64,000 nucleotides of DNA from Cellulophaga sp. Hel_I_12 (GTDB taxonomy: Bacteria; Bacteroidota; Bacteroidia; Flavobacteriales; Flavobacteriaceae). Position 1 is the first letter of the stretch. Every line of letters begins with the position of its first letter. The DNA lies in contig NZ_JUHB01000001.1 of assembly GCF_000799565.1 (NCBI RefSeq), positions 3,227,501 to 3,291,500 on the forward strand, given 5' to 3'. The position numbers and the translations under genes are program-made. The notes beneath the pieces are model-generated. The model did no database searches. It was given only the letters and a program-made list of their open reading frames with translations, and was not told the DNA's origin. Shown in pieces: positions 27,322-36,997 of the stretch.

Positions 27322-28569
27322 ATGTTTGATATAGAAAGATGGCAAGAAATTTTTGATACCATACGTAAAAATAAATTACGAACTTTTCTCACGGGACTTT
27401 CCGTGGCTTCAGGGATCTTTATTTTAGTTATTTTATTAGGGTTTGGTCAGGGCATGCAAAATGGTATTGCCCAAGAATTTGAGGGCGATGCGGCTACTAG
27501 TATTTGGGTTTGGACACAAACCACCCAAAAGGAATATAAGGGCCTAAACCCAGGTAGACAAATTCAATTTAGGAATGAAGATTACAATACCATTGTGAAT
27601 AAAATGGATTTGAATATTGAAAATAAATCAAAATTTTACCGTCCAAGAAGCATAACAACTACCTATGGGAATGATGCTTTAATTTATCAAGTTTTAGGGA
27701 CAACTCCTGAGGTTCAGTTTATAGAAAATGAAAGCTTACTAGCGGGTAGGTTTTTGAATGAAGAGGATGAAAAGCAAGTTCGTAAAGTGGCCATCATAAG
27801 TGCCAAAATTAAAAGAGAAGCTTTTAAAAAGGTTGAAAATCCTGTTGGAGAAATCATCAAAATATCAAACATACCTTTCACCATAGTTGGTATTTATAAG
27901 GAGAAAGGTGGCGATCAAGAAGAAGATCGTATCTTCATTCCTGTGACTACAGCGCAAAGAGTTTTCAATGGTGCTGATAAGTTAGATAACTTAAGTTTTT
28001 CATTACCTCCTGTCGCCAACTTTGATGATGCAGTGGCCCAATCCATACAATTTAAAAATAAAGTAGAAACATTTTTAAAACAAAAGCATTCCGTTGCGCC
28101 TGATGATCAAGGTGGAGTAGGTATTTACAATCCTATGGAAGAAGCAAAGCGGTTTTATAGTCTCACAGGAAACATAAAATTATTTTTTTGGTTTGTTGGT
28201 GTCTGTACCATTATCGCTGGGGTTGTTGGGGTAAGTAATATTATGCTCATAGTCGTAAAAGAACGTACAAAAGAAATTGGGATTAGAAAAGCATTAGGCG
28301 CCAAGCCTTGGGCTATCATTGGGATGATTCTTCATGAATCGATCTTTGTGACCGCTATTTCAGGATTTACAGGATTAATTTTAAGTATGGGGCTCCTAGA
28401 AATTATAGGGCCGAATATAGAGGTCGATTATATCGTAAATCCATCTGTAAATTTCAACGTAGCATTAGCCACCGTATTTTTATTGGTTCTTTCAGGAGCC
28501 ATTGCAGGTTTTTTTCCTGCTTGGCGTGCTGCTACTATACACACTATTGATGCCCTACGAGATGATTAA
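27322..28569 (+). CDS. MacB/FtsX-type ABC transporter permease (first module, A)
   Basis: A 415-aa permease of the MacB family without its own ATPase domain. A cytoplasmic start FDIERWQEIFDTI leads to helix one (about 22-42), then a periplasmic MacB_PCD domain (about 45-270), and three C-terminal helices (about 285-400) with the FtsX coupling segment SNIMLIVVKERTKEIGIRKALGA. The end PAWRAATIHTIDALR is typical. It opens a permease-permease-adaptor set whose ATPase is missing; the ATPase at 31167 is the likely partner. A 37-base stretch (28226-28262) is identical to the next gene. Confidence 0.92.
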   Translation: MFDIERWQEIFDTIRKNKLRTFLTGLSVASGIFILVILLGFGQGMQNGIAQEFEGDAATSIWVWTQTTQKEYKGLNPGRQIQFRNEDYNTIVNKMDLNIENKSKFYRPRSITTTYGNDALIYQVLGTTPEVQFIENESLLAGRFLNEEDEKQVRKVAIISAKIKREAFKKVENPVGEIIKISNIPFTIVGIYKEKGGDQEEDRIFIPVTTAQRVFNGADKLDNLSFSLPPVANFDDAVAQSIQFKNKVETFLKQKHSVAPDDQGGVGIYNPMEEAKRFYSLTGNIKLFFWFVGVCTIIAGVVGVSNIMLIVVKERTKEIGIRKALGAKPWAIIGMILHESIFVTAISGFTGLILSMGLLEIIGPNIEVDYIVNPSVNFNVALATVFLLVLSGAIAGFFPAWRAATIHTIDALRDD

Positions 28570-28583
28570 CAAACAAACCAACT

Positions 28584-29843
28584 ATGTTTAATAGAGATCG
28601 CTGGAGAGAAATCATTGAGGTATTAACGAGTAATTTGTTTAGGACTATTTTAACCGCTTTTGGTGTTTTTTGGGGGATCTTAATTTTGATTATTCTTTTA
28701 GCAGCAGGCAAAGGCTTAGAAAACGGGATTAAAACCGATTTTGGAGATATAGCTACCAACACTATGTTTATGTGGTCTCAAGCTACTTCAAAGGAGTATC
28801 AAGGACTTCCTAAAGGACGACGTTTTTCTTTTAAAATAGAGGATGTTACCGCCTTAAAAGAGAACATTTCAGAGCTACGTTTTATTTCACCACGAAACCA
28901 ATTGGGTGGGTTCAGAGGAGAAAACAACGTTGTCAAAGGAATAAAAGTTGGTGCATTTAATGTATATGGTGACTATCCTGAGATTATTAAGCAAGATCCA
29001 ATGAAAATAACATTGGGTCGCTTCATCAACCAGACTGATATTGATGAAAAGCGTAAAATAGCTATCATTGGCGAAGGAGTAAGGACGGCATTATATGAAA
29101 AAGAAGAAGAGATTTTAGGATCATACATAAAAATTCAAGGGGTAAATTTTATGGTGGTGGGCACTTACAAAAAAAATAGTAATAATGGTGATGGCGAAGA
29201 AGGGCAAAAAGAAATTTTTGTACCCTTTACAGCTTTTTCACAAGCTTTCAATAGAGGTAATGATGTAGGTTGGATGGCCATCACGGCGAATGATGGCTCT
29301 TCTATTACAAGTCTCAAAGAAGGCATCATTAATTTGATGAAAAAAAATAGGAAAATTCATCCTGAAGATGATCGTGCTATTGGTAATTTTGATTTGTACG
29401 AGCAGTTTAATAGGGTAGAAAGCTTGTTTACGGCTATGCGTTTAATCGCCTATTTTGTAGGTATTTTAGTTTTAATTTCGGGTGTTATTGGGGTAAGTAA
29501 TATTATGCTCATAGTCGTAAAAGAGCGTACCAAAGAAATCGGTATTCGCAGAGCCCTTGGGGAAGATCCATGGTCGATTAAGCTACAAATTTTAATGGAA
29601 TCTATTTTTTTGACAATTATTTCAGGTATGGGAGGAATTATATTTGGAGCCTTGTTTATTTATGGAGTAAATGCACTTTTAGATGCCGTTGGTCCTGTAG
29701 ATATGTTTTTAAATCCAAGTGTAAGTTTGGGTGTGGTGCTCATTGCACTGATGATCTTAATAGTTTCTGGCTTATTTGCTGGTTTTATCCCTGCTCAAAG
29801 TGCTATTAAAGTAAAACCAATAGATGCTTTGAGGGCAGAATAA
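28584..29843 (+). CDS. MacB/FtsX-type ABC transporter permease (first module, B)
   Basis: A 419-aa permease with the same architecture as its upstream neighbour: first helix (about 20-42), periplasmic domain and three C-terminal helices, with SNIMLIVVKERTKEIGIRRALG in the coupling region and PAQSAIKVKPIDALRAE at the end. It is 14 bases after the first permease, so the two probably form a heterodimer. Overall the paralogues differ widely, yet 29488-29524 is base-for-base identical to 28226-28262, suggesting a small gene conversion. Confidence 0.92.
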   Translation: MFNRDRWREIIEVLTSNLFRTILTAFGVFWGILILIILLAAGKGLENGIKTDFGDIATNTMFMWSQATSKEYQGLPKGRRFSFKIEDVTALKENISELRFISPRNQLGGFRGENNVVKGIKVGAFNVYGDYPEIIKQDPMKITLGRFINQTDIDEKRKIAIIGEGVRTALYEKEEEILGSYIKIQGVNFMVVGTYKKNSNNGDGEEGQKEIFVPFTAFSQAFNRGNDVGWMAITANDGSSITSLKEGIINLMKKNRKIHPEDDRAIGNFDLYEQFNRVESLFTAMRLIAYFVGILVLISGVIGVSNIMLIVVKERTKEIGIRRALGEDPWSIKLQILMESIFLTIISGMGGIIFGALFIYGVNALLDAVGPVDMFLNPSVSLGVVLIALMILIVSGLFAGFIPAQSAIKVKPIDALRAE

Positions 29844-29896
29844 CAAATAGAAATCAATCAAATGATCCGTGGTTAACGGAGATAAATCAATTTACA

Positions 29897-31009
29897 ATGA
29901 AAAAAAGAATCACCATCATCATTTTACTTTTAATCGTGGCTTCATTTGGAGGAGCCATGTATTATTTATATCAAAAAAATGCAGAAGATCCAATTACCTA
30001 TGAAACTGAGGGAGCTTCTATCCAAACCATCGTAAAAAAAACAATGGCTACCGGTAGTATTTTACCATTAGAAGAAGTGCTTATAAAACCAAATATTTCT
30101 GGAGTTATCGAAGAAATTTATGTGGAGGGTGGCGATTATGTAAAATCTGGAGATTTATTAGCCAAAATCAAAATAGTGCCCAATCTTAACGCTTTAAATG
30201 ATGCTAGTAATGGTATTCAAGATGCAAAAATTAATTTAAATGATCAGAATCGGAATTATGAACGTCAAAAAACTTTATTTGATAAAGGGGTAATTTCTCA
30301 AGTAGATTTAGAACGTGCGCAAGTAACACGTGATCAGGCCAAACAAAGTTATAGTGCAGCAAACAAGAGGTATGATATTGTAAAAACTGGAACCACTAGT
30401 GGATATGGAAATTCAGCAAATACCTTGATAAGAGCAACGGTTAATGGGATGGTGTTAGAAGTGCCTGTGGAAGTCGGGAATCAAGTAATCGAAAGTAATA
30501 ATTTTAATGAAGGGACCACTATTGCGGCGATTGCAGATATTGATAAAATGATTTTTGAGGGTAAAATTGATGAGTCTGAAGTAGGTAAAGTAAAAGAAAA
30601 TTTACCTTTAGAAATTACTGTAGGAGCCATAGAAAATAAGGTGTTTCCTGCGGTCTTAGATTATATAGCCCCAAAAGGAAAAGCTGAAAATGGAGCCATA
30701 CAATTTGAAATAAAAGGGACACTAAAAAAGCAAGATGCTGTTTTTATAAGAGCTGGTTTAAGTGCGAACGCCTCTATTATATTGGCGAGGGCAGATAGTG
30801 TCCTATCAATAAAAGAAGCTTTGGTACAATACGATGATAAAACTAAAAAACCTTTTGTTGAAAAAGCGATCGGAGAACAAAAATTTGAACGCACAGCTAT
30901 TGAATTAGGTATTAGCGATGGGATTAATGTGGAGGTGAAGTCAGGAATTAATTTAAAAGACAAAATTAAAGTTTGGAATATCCTTATAAAAGAAGAAGAA
31001 AGTAATTAG
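29897..31009 (+). CDS. HlyD/MacA-type periplasmic adaptor (first module)
   Basis: A 370-aa membrane fusion protein. An N-terminal anchor (residues 5-23) is followed by the two halves of a biotinyl-lipoyl domain (KPNISGVIEEIYVEGGDYVKSGD and, later, IRATVNGMVLEVPVE) separated by an alpha-helical hairpin, then beta-barrel domains. MacA-like adaptors link the MacB permease to TolC. It ends the first permease-permease-adaptor set; the ATPase gene starts 157 bases later with its own possible promoter. It is clearly paralogous to the adaptor at 34389. Confidence 0.92.
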   Translation: MKKRITIIILLLIVASFGGAMYYLYQKNAEDPITYETEGASIQTIVKKTMATGSILPLEEVLIKPNISGVIEEIYVEGGDYVKSGDLLAKIKIVPNLNALNDASNGIQDAKINLNDQNRNYERQKTLFDKGVISQVDLERAQVTRDQAKQSYSAANKRYDIVKTGTTSGYGNSANTLIRATVNGMVLEVPVEVGNQVIESNNFNEGTTIAAIADIDKMIFEGKIDESEVGKVKENLPLEITVGAIENKVFPAVLDYIAPKGKAENGAIQFEIKGTLKKQDAVFIRAGLSANASIILARADSVLSIKEALVQYDDKTKKPFVEKAIGEQKFERTAIELGISDGINVEVKSGINLKDKIKVWNILIKEEESN

Positions 31010-31119
31010 ATTTGAATATAAAATAAATGTTTCATTTTCATAGCGTTATATCCTTCTAAGGGTTATTTGCAAGCTTAATTTTTATTTTAACAGATATTAT
31101 TTACATTATGGTGTAACAA

Positions 31120-31134
31120 TTACAACATTTGTAA
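31120..31134. promoter_or_regulatory. Inverted repeat upstream of the MacB ATPase gene
   Basis: TTACAA (31120-31125) and TTGTAA (31129-31134) form a perfect 6-bp dyad around CAT. It overlaps AACATTTG, a near match to the -7 consensus, 35 bases before the ATG at 31167. It could be an operator on a promoter that splits the export cluster into two transcripts. Chance occurrence in AT-rich DNA cannot be excluded. Confidence 0.35.
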
Positions 31135-31166
31135 GTCTAACAGTCAATAAATAAACAAAACCTAAT

Positions 31167-31868
31167 ATGATTGAAATTAAAAACCTTCATAAATCGTATA
31201 AAATGGGAAGCAATTCCCTTCATGTATTAAAAGGAATCAACTTTTCTGTAGAAGAAGGCGAGTTGGTGGCAATCATGGGTTCATCAGGTTCGGGTAAATC
31301 AACCTTATTGAACATTTTAGGGATGTTAGATGAGTTAGACGAAGGTTCCTATACTTTAGACGGTGTTCCTATTAAGAATTTAAACGAAACCAAAGCGGCA
31401 CAGTATCGCAATAAGTTTTTAGGCTTTATTTTTCAATCTTTTAATTTAATAAACTACAAAAGTGCATTAGAAAATGTAGCATTGCCGCTGTATTATCAAA
31501 AGGTTGGGCGTAAAGAACGTCAAGAAAAAGCCTTGAAGTATCTAGAACAAGTAGGTCTAAAAGAATGGGCTACTCACTTGCCTAGCGAACTATCAGGAGG
31601 TCAAAAGCAACGTGTAGCTATCGCTCGAGCTATGGCTGCAGAACCCAAGGTATTGTTAGCAGATGAGCCAACGGGGGCTTTGGATAGCACAACTTCATAT
31701 GAGGTAATGGACTTAATTCAAAAAATTAACGATGCGGGTAATACCATTTTAGTGGTCACCCATGAACCCGATATTGCCGATATGTGCAAACGCATTGTTC
31801 ATTTAAAGGATGGAGTCATTGTGGAGGATAAAAAAGTTAAGCAAGTAAGGGCATCACAATATGTTTAG
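31167..31868 (+). CDS. MacB/LolD-type ABC transporter ATP-binding protein
   Basis: A 233-aa ATPase. Walker A GSSGSGKST is at residues 38-46, the signature LSGGQKQRV at 142-150, Walker B VLLADEPTGALD near 162-173 and the H-loop in VVTHEPD. The sequence is of the MacB/LolD group that pairs with FtsX-like permeases. It is the only ATPase gene in the eight-gene export cluster, so it probably serves both permease pairs. Its last eight bases overlap the next permease gene. Confidence 0.94.
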   Translation: MIEIKNLHKSYKMGSNSLHVLKGINFSVEEGELVAIMGSSGSGKSTLLNILGMLDELDEGSYTLDGVPIKNLNETKAAQYRNKFLGFIFQSFNLINYKSALENVALPLYYQKVGRKERQEKALKYLEQVGLKEWATHLPSELSGGQKQRVAIARAMAAEPKVLLADEPTGALDSTTSYEVMDLIQKINDAGNTILVVTHEPDIADMCKRIVHLKDGVIVEDKKVKQVRASQYV

Positions 31869-33090
31869 TAGAGATAATTGGCAAGAAATTTTTGAGACGA
31901 TTCAAAAAAACAAACTACGTACCTTTTTGTCTGGCTTCACTGTGGCCATAGGAATATTTATTTTTGTGGTACTTTTTGGCTTTGGCAATGGCTTGACCAA
32001 TACCTTTAATAAGTTTTTTGGCGACGATGCTACGAATGTTATTTTTGTTTTTCCTGGTCGAACGACCGTTCCTTATATGGGCTATAAAGCCAATAGGATT
32101 ATAGAGTTTGATAATAGTGATTTAAAAGATATTGAGAAAAATTTCGGAATGTTCATTGAATACACAACGCCCCGAATTAATAGAAGCAGTTTAGTAAAAT
32201 ACAATAACGAATCCAATAATTATCCAAATCGTGGGGTAGGGCCTGCACATCAATATAACGAGAAAACAATTATGATGTTTGGTCGCTATCTCAATCAAAA
32301 TGATATTGAAGAGAAAGCCAAGGTCGCTGTTATCGGTAGGTTAGTTTCTCAAGATTTGTTCAAAGATAAAAATCCAATGGGAGAGTTTATCGATATCGGC
32401 GGAAGTTCTTTTAAGGTAGTTGGTGTTTTTCAAGATGACGGCGGAGACAATGAAGAGCGTGTTATTTATATTCCCTTTACAACACGACAATTAATTGAAA
32501 AGAATACGGATAAGCTCAACCAAATCATTATTGGGTTTAAACCAGAAATTGGCTATGCAGGCTCTATGGCTTTTCAAAATAGTTTAAAGAAATTCTTCCA
32601 ATCTAAAAAATACATCAATCCCAAAGATGAGAATGGGATTAATTTAAGAAATGTAGCCGATCAATTACAGCAAAATCAGCAATTGGCAGTTGTTTTACAA
32701 TTAATAGTTTCTTTTGTTGCTTTTGGTACTATCATCGCGGGAATAATAGGTATCAGCAATATCATGGTTTTTGTGGTAAAAGAACGTACCAAAGAATTGG
32801 GTATACGAAAGGCATTAGGGGCAACGCCAAAATCGGTTATTGGTACCATTTTATTAGAATCTATTTTCATCACAACTATTTCTGGTTTTGTAGGGATGAT
32901 TATTGGGATCGCTGTCCTGAGTTCTTTAGGAGGAGCTTTAGATGACTATTTTATTACAAATCCATATATAGATATAGGGGTGGCTATTTTTGCAACTTTT
33001 ATTCTCATTATTTGTGGAGGAATCGCTGGTTATATTCCAGCGAAAAGGGCTTCAAAAATCAAACCTATTGTAGCATTAAGAGACGAATAA
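31861..33090 (+). CDS. MacB/FtsX-type ABC transporter permease (second module, A)
   Basis: A 409-aa permease, start overlapping the ATPase gene by eight bases. It begins with FSRDNWQEIFETI like the 27322 permease, has helix one (about 21-42), a periplasmic MacB_PCD domain, and C-terminal helices with SNIMVFVVKERTKELGIRKALGA as the ATPase-coupling segment and the end PAKRASKIKPIVALRDE. It is the positional and sequence counterpart of the first permease of module one, which points to duplication of the whole set. Confidence 0.93.
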   Translation: MFSRDNWQEIFETIQKNKLRTFLSGFTVAIGIFIFVVLFGFGNGLTNTFNKFFGDDATNVIFVFPGRTTVPYMGYKANRIIEFDNSDLKDIEKNFGMFIEYTTPRINRSSLVKYNNESNNYPNRGVGPAHQYNEKTIMMFGRYLNQNDIEEKAKVAVIGRLVSQDLFKDKNPMGEFIDIGGSSFKVVGVFQDDGGDNEERVIYIPFTTRQLIEKNTDKLNQIIIGFKPEIGYAGSMAFQNSLKKFFQSKKYINPKDENGINLRNVADQLQQNQQLAVVLQLIVSFVAFGTIIAGIIGISNIMVFVVKERTKELGIRKALGATPKSVIGTILLESIFITTISGFVGMIIGIAVLSSLGGALDDYFITNPYIDIGVAIFATFILIICGGIAGYIPAKRASKIKPIVALRDE

Positions 33091-33091
33091 T

Positions 33092-34354
33092 ATGAAATTT
33101 ATATTTGATAGCAACACCTGGCAGGAGATTTTTGGTTCTATTGGAAAGAATAAGACTAGAACGGCAATTACCATTATTGGAGTGCTTTGGGGGATTTTTA
33201 TTTATATTGCCTTGGCCGGAGCGGCCAAAGGTTTAGATAATGGTTTTGAACGAGCTTTTGAAAGTACAGCAATGAATAGCATGTTCGTTTGGGCGCAGAG
33301 CGCAAGTATGCCCTTTGAAGGTTTTAAAACAGATCGTCAATTACAATTAAAATTAGGCGATGTAACAACCTTGCAAAATAGGTTGCCTGAAATACAATAT
33401 ATAGCGCCAAGAAACGCCAATGGAGTTTTTGACGGTAGTCCGGCAAGTGTTATTAGAGGAACTAAATCAAGTACTTCGCCTGTTTATGGGGATTATCCTA
33501 TTTATACGAAAATAGCAACCAAGAAAATATATGATGGTGGGCGTTTTATTAATGATGAAGATATCGCCCAATCCAGAAAAATTGCGGTAATCGGAGAAAG
33601 AACACAAAAAGAGCTTTATGAAGAAGGTGAAGAACCAATTGGATCTTTTTTAAAGGTGGATAATATTTATTTTCAGGTTGTTGGCGTTCATAAATTTGTT
33701 CCAGGAGGCGGTTTTGAAGGGGATACGGATATTTTTATACCTTATACAACGTTTAAAAAACTGTACAATACTGGAGATAACGTAGATTGGTTAACCATCG
33801 CAGCCTATAATGACGCCGATGTTATTCAAGTGGAAAAGGATGTAAAAGCAGTTCTAAAAAGTATCCATAGTGTTAATCCAAAAGACGAAAGGGCTTTTGG
33901 TGCTTTTAATTTAGGAGAAATTTTTAATAGAATAAGTGGTTTTGCTAAAGGATTAACGTTTTTATCGCTCATTGTAGGTGTTGCTACTATTTTAGCAGGT
34001 GTCATCAGTATCGGAAACATACTGTTGATTTCTGTCAAAGAACGCACAAAAGAATTAGGAGTTCGAAGAGCCTTAGGTGCAACTCCAGCTGAGGTCAGAA
34101 ATCAAATTATATTAGAATCAGTTTTTCTAACCATTGTTGCCGGTATTTTAGGTATTATTTTAGGTGCTGGTGTACTTAGACTTATAGACTTTTTTACGCA
34201 AGACACTGATTTTCCATATACAAATCCAACATTGCCCATCCCTTATGTTTTAGGTGCTTTGGCAATCATGATAATTTTAGGTACGTTAATAGGTTTAATT
34301 CCAGCACAAAGAGCTGTAAGTATAAAACCTATAGATGCGCTTAGAGAAGAGTAA
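33092..34354 (+). CDS. MacB/FtsX-type ABC transporter permease (second module, B)
   Basis: A 420-aa permease one base after the preceding gene. It shares the family plan: helix one (about 22-44), a periplasmic domain and three C-terminal helices, with GNILLISVKERTKELGVRRALGA in the coupling region and the end PAQRAVSIKPIDALREE. It corresponds to the second permease of module one. With its neighbour it would form a heterodimer with the ATPase at 31167. Confidence 0.93.
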   Translation: MKFIFDSNTWQEIFGSIGKNKTRTAITIIGVLWGIFIYIALAGAAKGLDNGFERAFESTAMNSMFVWAQSASMPFEGFKTDRQLQLKLGDVTTLQNRLPEIQYIAPRNANGVFDGSPASVIRGTKSSTSPVYGDYPIYTKIATKKIYDGGRFINDEDIAQSRKIAVIGERTQKELYEEGEEPIGSFLKVDNIYFQVVGVHKFVPGGGFEGDTDIFIPYTTFKKLYNTGDNVDWLTIAAYNDADVIQVEKDVKAVLKSIHSVNPKDERAFGAFNLGEIFNRISGFAKGLTFLSLIVGVATILAGVISIGNILLISVKERTKELGVRRALGATPAEVRNQIILESVFLTIVAGILGIILGAGVLRLIDFFTQDTDFPYTNPTLPIPYVLGALAIMIILGTLIGLIPAQRAVSIKPIDALREE

Positions 34355-34388
34355 CAAACGAAACCAATAAAAAGTAAATATTTTTAAA

Positions 34389-35519
34389 ATGAAAAAAGTA
34401 GTAAAATACGTAGTAATTGTTCTTTTAGTAATAGCAGCACTTTGGGCGGCCATGTTTTTTATAAGAACCAATAGTAAATCGGCAATTACTTATGAAACTA
34501 AGCAGCCTTTTATTTCCAATATTGAAAAGAAAACTGTCGCTACTGGAAAAGTAGTTCCTGTAGATGAAATTTTGATAAAGCCGCAAATCTCTGGTATTAT
34601 TGAAGAAGTTTATTTAGAAGAAGGTGTAAAAGTAAAAGCGGGAGACCTTATTGCTAAAATTAAAGTGGTTCCTAACGAACAATCCTTAAATCAGGCAAGT
34701 GGTAGAGTTCAAAATGCACAATTGAACTTAAACAATGCAAAAATTGAATATGATCGTAATAAGGCCATATTTGATAAAGGTGTTATTTCTAGCCAAGACT
34801 TCAATACTTTCCAGTTAAGATATAACCAAGCGCAACAGGAATTAAGTAACGCAAGAGCGGATTACCAAATTATTAATAAAGGTTCTGCTGCGGGTTCTTC
34901 TATGGCAAATACCATTATTAGAGCCACAGTATCTGGCACCATTTTAGAGATTCCCGTAAAAGAAGGAGATCAAGTAATTCAAAGTAACAACTTTAATGAT
35001 GGTACTACTATCGCAACCATTGCGGATTTATCGAAAATGATTTTTGAAGGTAAAGTAGACGAAGGCGAGGTAGGTAAATTAAAAGTAGGCGCACCCTTAG
35101 AGATTAGCTTAGGTGCCATAAACGATAAAAAATTCAGTGCTAAATTACGTTTTATTGCTCCTAAGGGGGTAGAAGAATCGGGAGCGGTACAATTTAAGAT
35201 TGAAGGTGACGTAAATGTAGACGATGATGTTTTAATTCGAGCTGGGTACAGTGCCAATGCCTCTTTGGTTTTAGAAACAAAGGAGAATATATTGGTTATT
35301 CCTGAGGCTTTATTGCAATTTGATAAATCTACTGATAAGCCTTACGTTGAAGTATCTGTTGGTGATCAGGTATTTGAAAGAAGAGAAGTAGAGATAGGTA
35401 TTTCTGACGGAATTAATGTGGAAATTATTTCAGGATTAACAGAAGCCGATAAGGTAAAAGTTTGGAATAAAACAGAACCCATCAAAAAAAATACTGAAGA
35501 AGAGTCATCAAAAGCATAA
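34389..35519 (+). CDS. HlyD/MacA-type periplasmic adaptor (second module)
   Basis: A 376-aa adaptor with an N-terminal anchor (residues 5-25), split lipoyl domain (KPQISGIIEEVYLEEGVKVKAGD-like segment and RATVSGTILEIPVKEGD), a hairpin and C-terminal beta domains. It is paralogous to the 29897 adaptor, including shared runs such as VIQSNNFNDGTTIA. It ends with a charged tail rich in E, S and K. It precedes the TolC gene by 41 bases and completes an ATPase-permease-permease-adaptor-TolC operon. Confidence 0.93.
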   Translation: MKKVVKYVVIVLLVIAALWAAMFFIRTNSKSAITYETKQPFISNIEKKTVATGKVVPVDEILIKPQISGIIEEVYLEEGVKVKAGDLIAKIKVVPNEQSLNQASGRVQNAQLNLNNAKIEYDRNKAIFDKGVISSQDFNTFQLRYNQAQQELSNARADYQIINKGSAAGSSMANTIIRATVSGTILEIPVKEGDQVIQSNNFNDGTTIATIADLSKMIFEGKVDEGEVGKLKVGAPLEISLGAINDKKFSAKLRFIAPKGVEESGAVQFKIEGDVNVDDDVLIRAGYSANASLVLETKENILVIPEALLQFDKSTDKPYVEVSVGDQVFERREVEIGISDGINVEIISGLTEADKVKVWNKTEPIKKNTEEESSKA

Positions 35520-35560
35520 GATTTCATCAATCCTAAGAAAACAATCAAAAAACAAATCAC

Positions 35561-36910
35561 ATGAAATTTAAAATAGTACTCATAGCTTTTCTTTTTTCTG
35601 TTGCCTTTATAAGTGCGCAGACAAAAAAATGGACACTTCAAGAATGTGTAGCATACGCGGTAGATAACAATTTAACCATAGAACAATTTGAGCTCGATTT
35701 AGAAACTGTAAAGATTGAAAAATCAGATGCTATTGGTGACTTTTTGCCTGGCTTAAATGCATCTAGTTCAGTGGCGGGGCAAACCGGACTTTCTTTTGAT
35801 CCGACAACAAACCAAGCGGTAACGACCACTATTTTTACAGCCACAGGAGGTTTAAGTTCTAACGTTACATTATTTGATGGCTTACGTAATGTACATCGCT
35901 TAAATAGAGCTAAAATGAATGCGATATCAAGTCAATATCGTTTAGATGATTTAAAAGATGATATCCGTTTAAATGTAGCGGTTGCTTATTTGAATGTTTT
36001 ATCGAACAAAGAATCTTTGCGTGTTTTCCAAGCACAATATTCATTTACAAAACAAGATTTAATTCGTACTGAAGAATTGGTAGATGCTGGTGTGGTTCCT
36101 CGAGGCGATTTGCTAGAATTAGAAGCAACGGCAGCAAATCAAGAACAGCAAATTGTAAATTCTGAAAATGCTATTTTGATTGCTAGAATTAATTTAGCCC
36201 AATTATTACAAATTACCGATTACGAAAATTTTGACATTGTCGATGAATCTTTTGATATACCGCCTTCAGAGGTTTTAACAAATTCTCCAAAAACGATATA
36301 TGAAAAAGCATTAACCTTTAGAAACGATATTAAGTTTTCTGAATTAAATGTTGAACTAGCTAAAAAAGACTTGCAAATTAGCAAAGGAGCTTTATTACCT
36401 ACCATTGGTGCTTTTTTCAATTATAACACTAGATACTCAAGTCAGGAACGTTTTGATGTTACCACACAAGAATTTTTTAGAGAAAGTTTTAAAGACCAAT
36501 TGTGGATTAATGATGGTATTTCTTATGGAGCTCAACTAAGTATTCCTATTTTCAACGGTTTTGGTGTAAAAAACAATATAAAGCGCTCTAAGATAAATAT
36601 CGATAGAGCAAATATTCAATTAGAACAAGAGAAATTAGCCTTAGAAACTACGGTAAACCAAGCCTATGTTGACGTTAAAAATCTTTCAAAAGCTTATGAA
36701 GCAGCGGGAAAAACGGTTGCAGCGCGCAGATTAGCATACGAATATTCAAAAGAACGATTTGATGTTGGCTTAATGAACTCTTTCGATTTTAGCCAAGCAC
36801 AAGCTAGAGTAGATGATGCAGAAGCACAATTAATCCGTACTAAATACGATTATATTTTTAGATTAAAAGTATTAGAATTCTATTTTGGAATGCCTATTTC
36901 TTTAGATTAG
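35561..36910 (+). CDS. TolC family outer-membrane efflux protein
   Basis: A 449-aa protein with a signal peptide (residues 1-19, ending SAQ) and the two outer-membrane efflux repeats of TolC (about 25-210 and 230-430), including the alpha-helical periods such as LELEATAANQEQQIV. The segment WTLQECVAYAVDNNLTIE at the mature N-terminus is typical of Bacteroidota TolC proteins. It is the last gene of the MacAB-like cluster and should provide the outer-membrane exit duct for both adaptor modules. Confidence 0.93.
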   Translation: MKFKIVLIAFLFSVAFISAQTKKWTLQECVAYAVDNNLTIEQFELDLETVKIEKSDAIGDFLPGLNASSSVAGQTGLSFDPTTNQAVTTTIFTATGGLSSNVTLFDGLRNVHRLNRAKMNAISSQYRLDDLKDDIRLNVAVAYLNVLSNKESLRVFQAQYSFTKQDLIRTEELVDAGVVPRGDLLELEATAANQEQQIVNSENAILIARINLAQLLQITDYENFDIVDESFDIPPSEVLTNSPKTIYEKALTFRNDIKFSELNVELAKKDLQISKGALLPTIGAFFNYNTRYSSQERFDVTTQEFFRESFKDQLWINDGISYGAQLSIPIFNGFGVKNNIKRSKINIDRANIQLEQEKLALETTVNQAYVDVKNLSKAYEAAGKTVAARRLAYEYSKERFDVGLMNSFDFSQAQARVDDAEAQLIRTKYDYIFRLKVLEFYFGMPISLD

Positions 36911-36985
36911 TACCAAACTCTTTTTAGGTATAGCATAGTGAAACCCATAAGCAATTATTGGTTTTTTTGTTTTGCCTGATGCATG

Positions 36986-36993
36986 TATCTTTG
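36986..36993 (+). promoter_or_regulatory. -7 element TATCTTTG before tsaB
   Basis: TATCTTTG matches TAnnTTTG and ends four bases before the ATG at 36998. As for ruvB, the transcript should be leaderless or nearly so. The upstream in-frame ATG at 36983 overlaps this element and is therefore unlikely to be the start. Confidence 0.5.
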
Positions 36994-36997
36994 CCTT

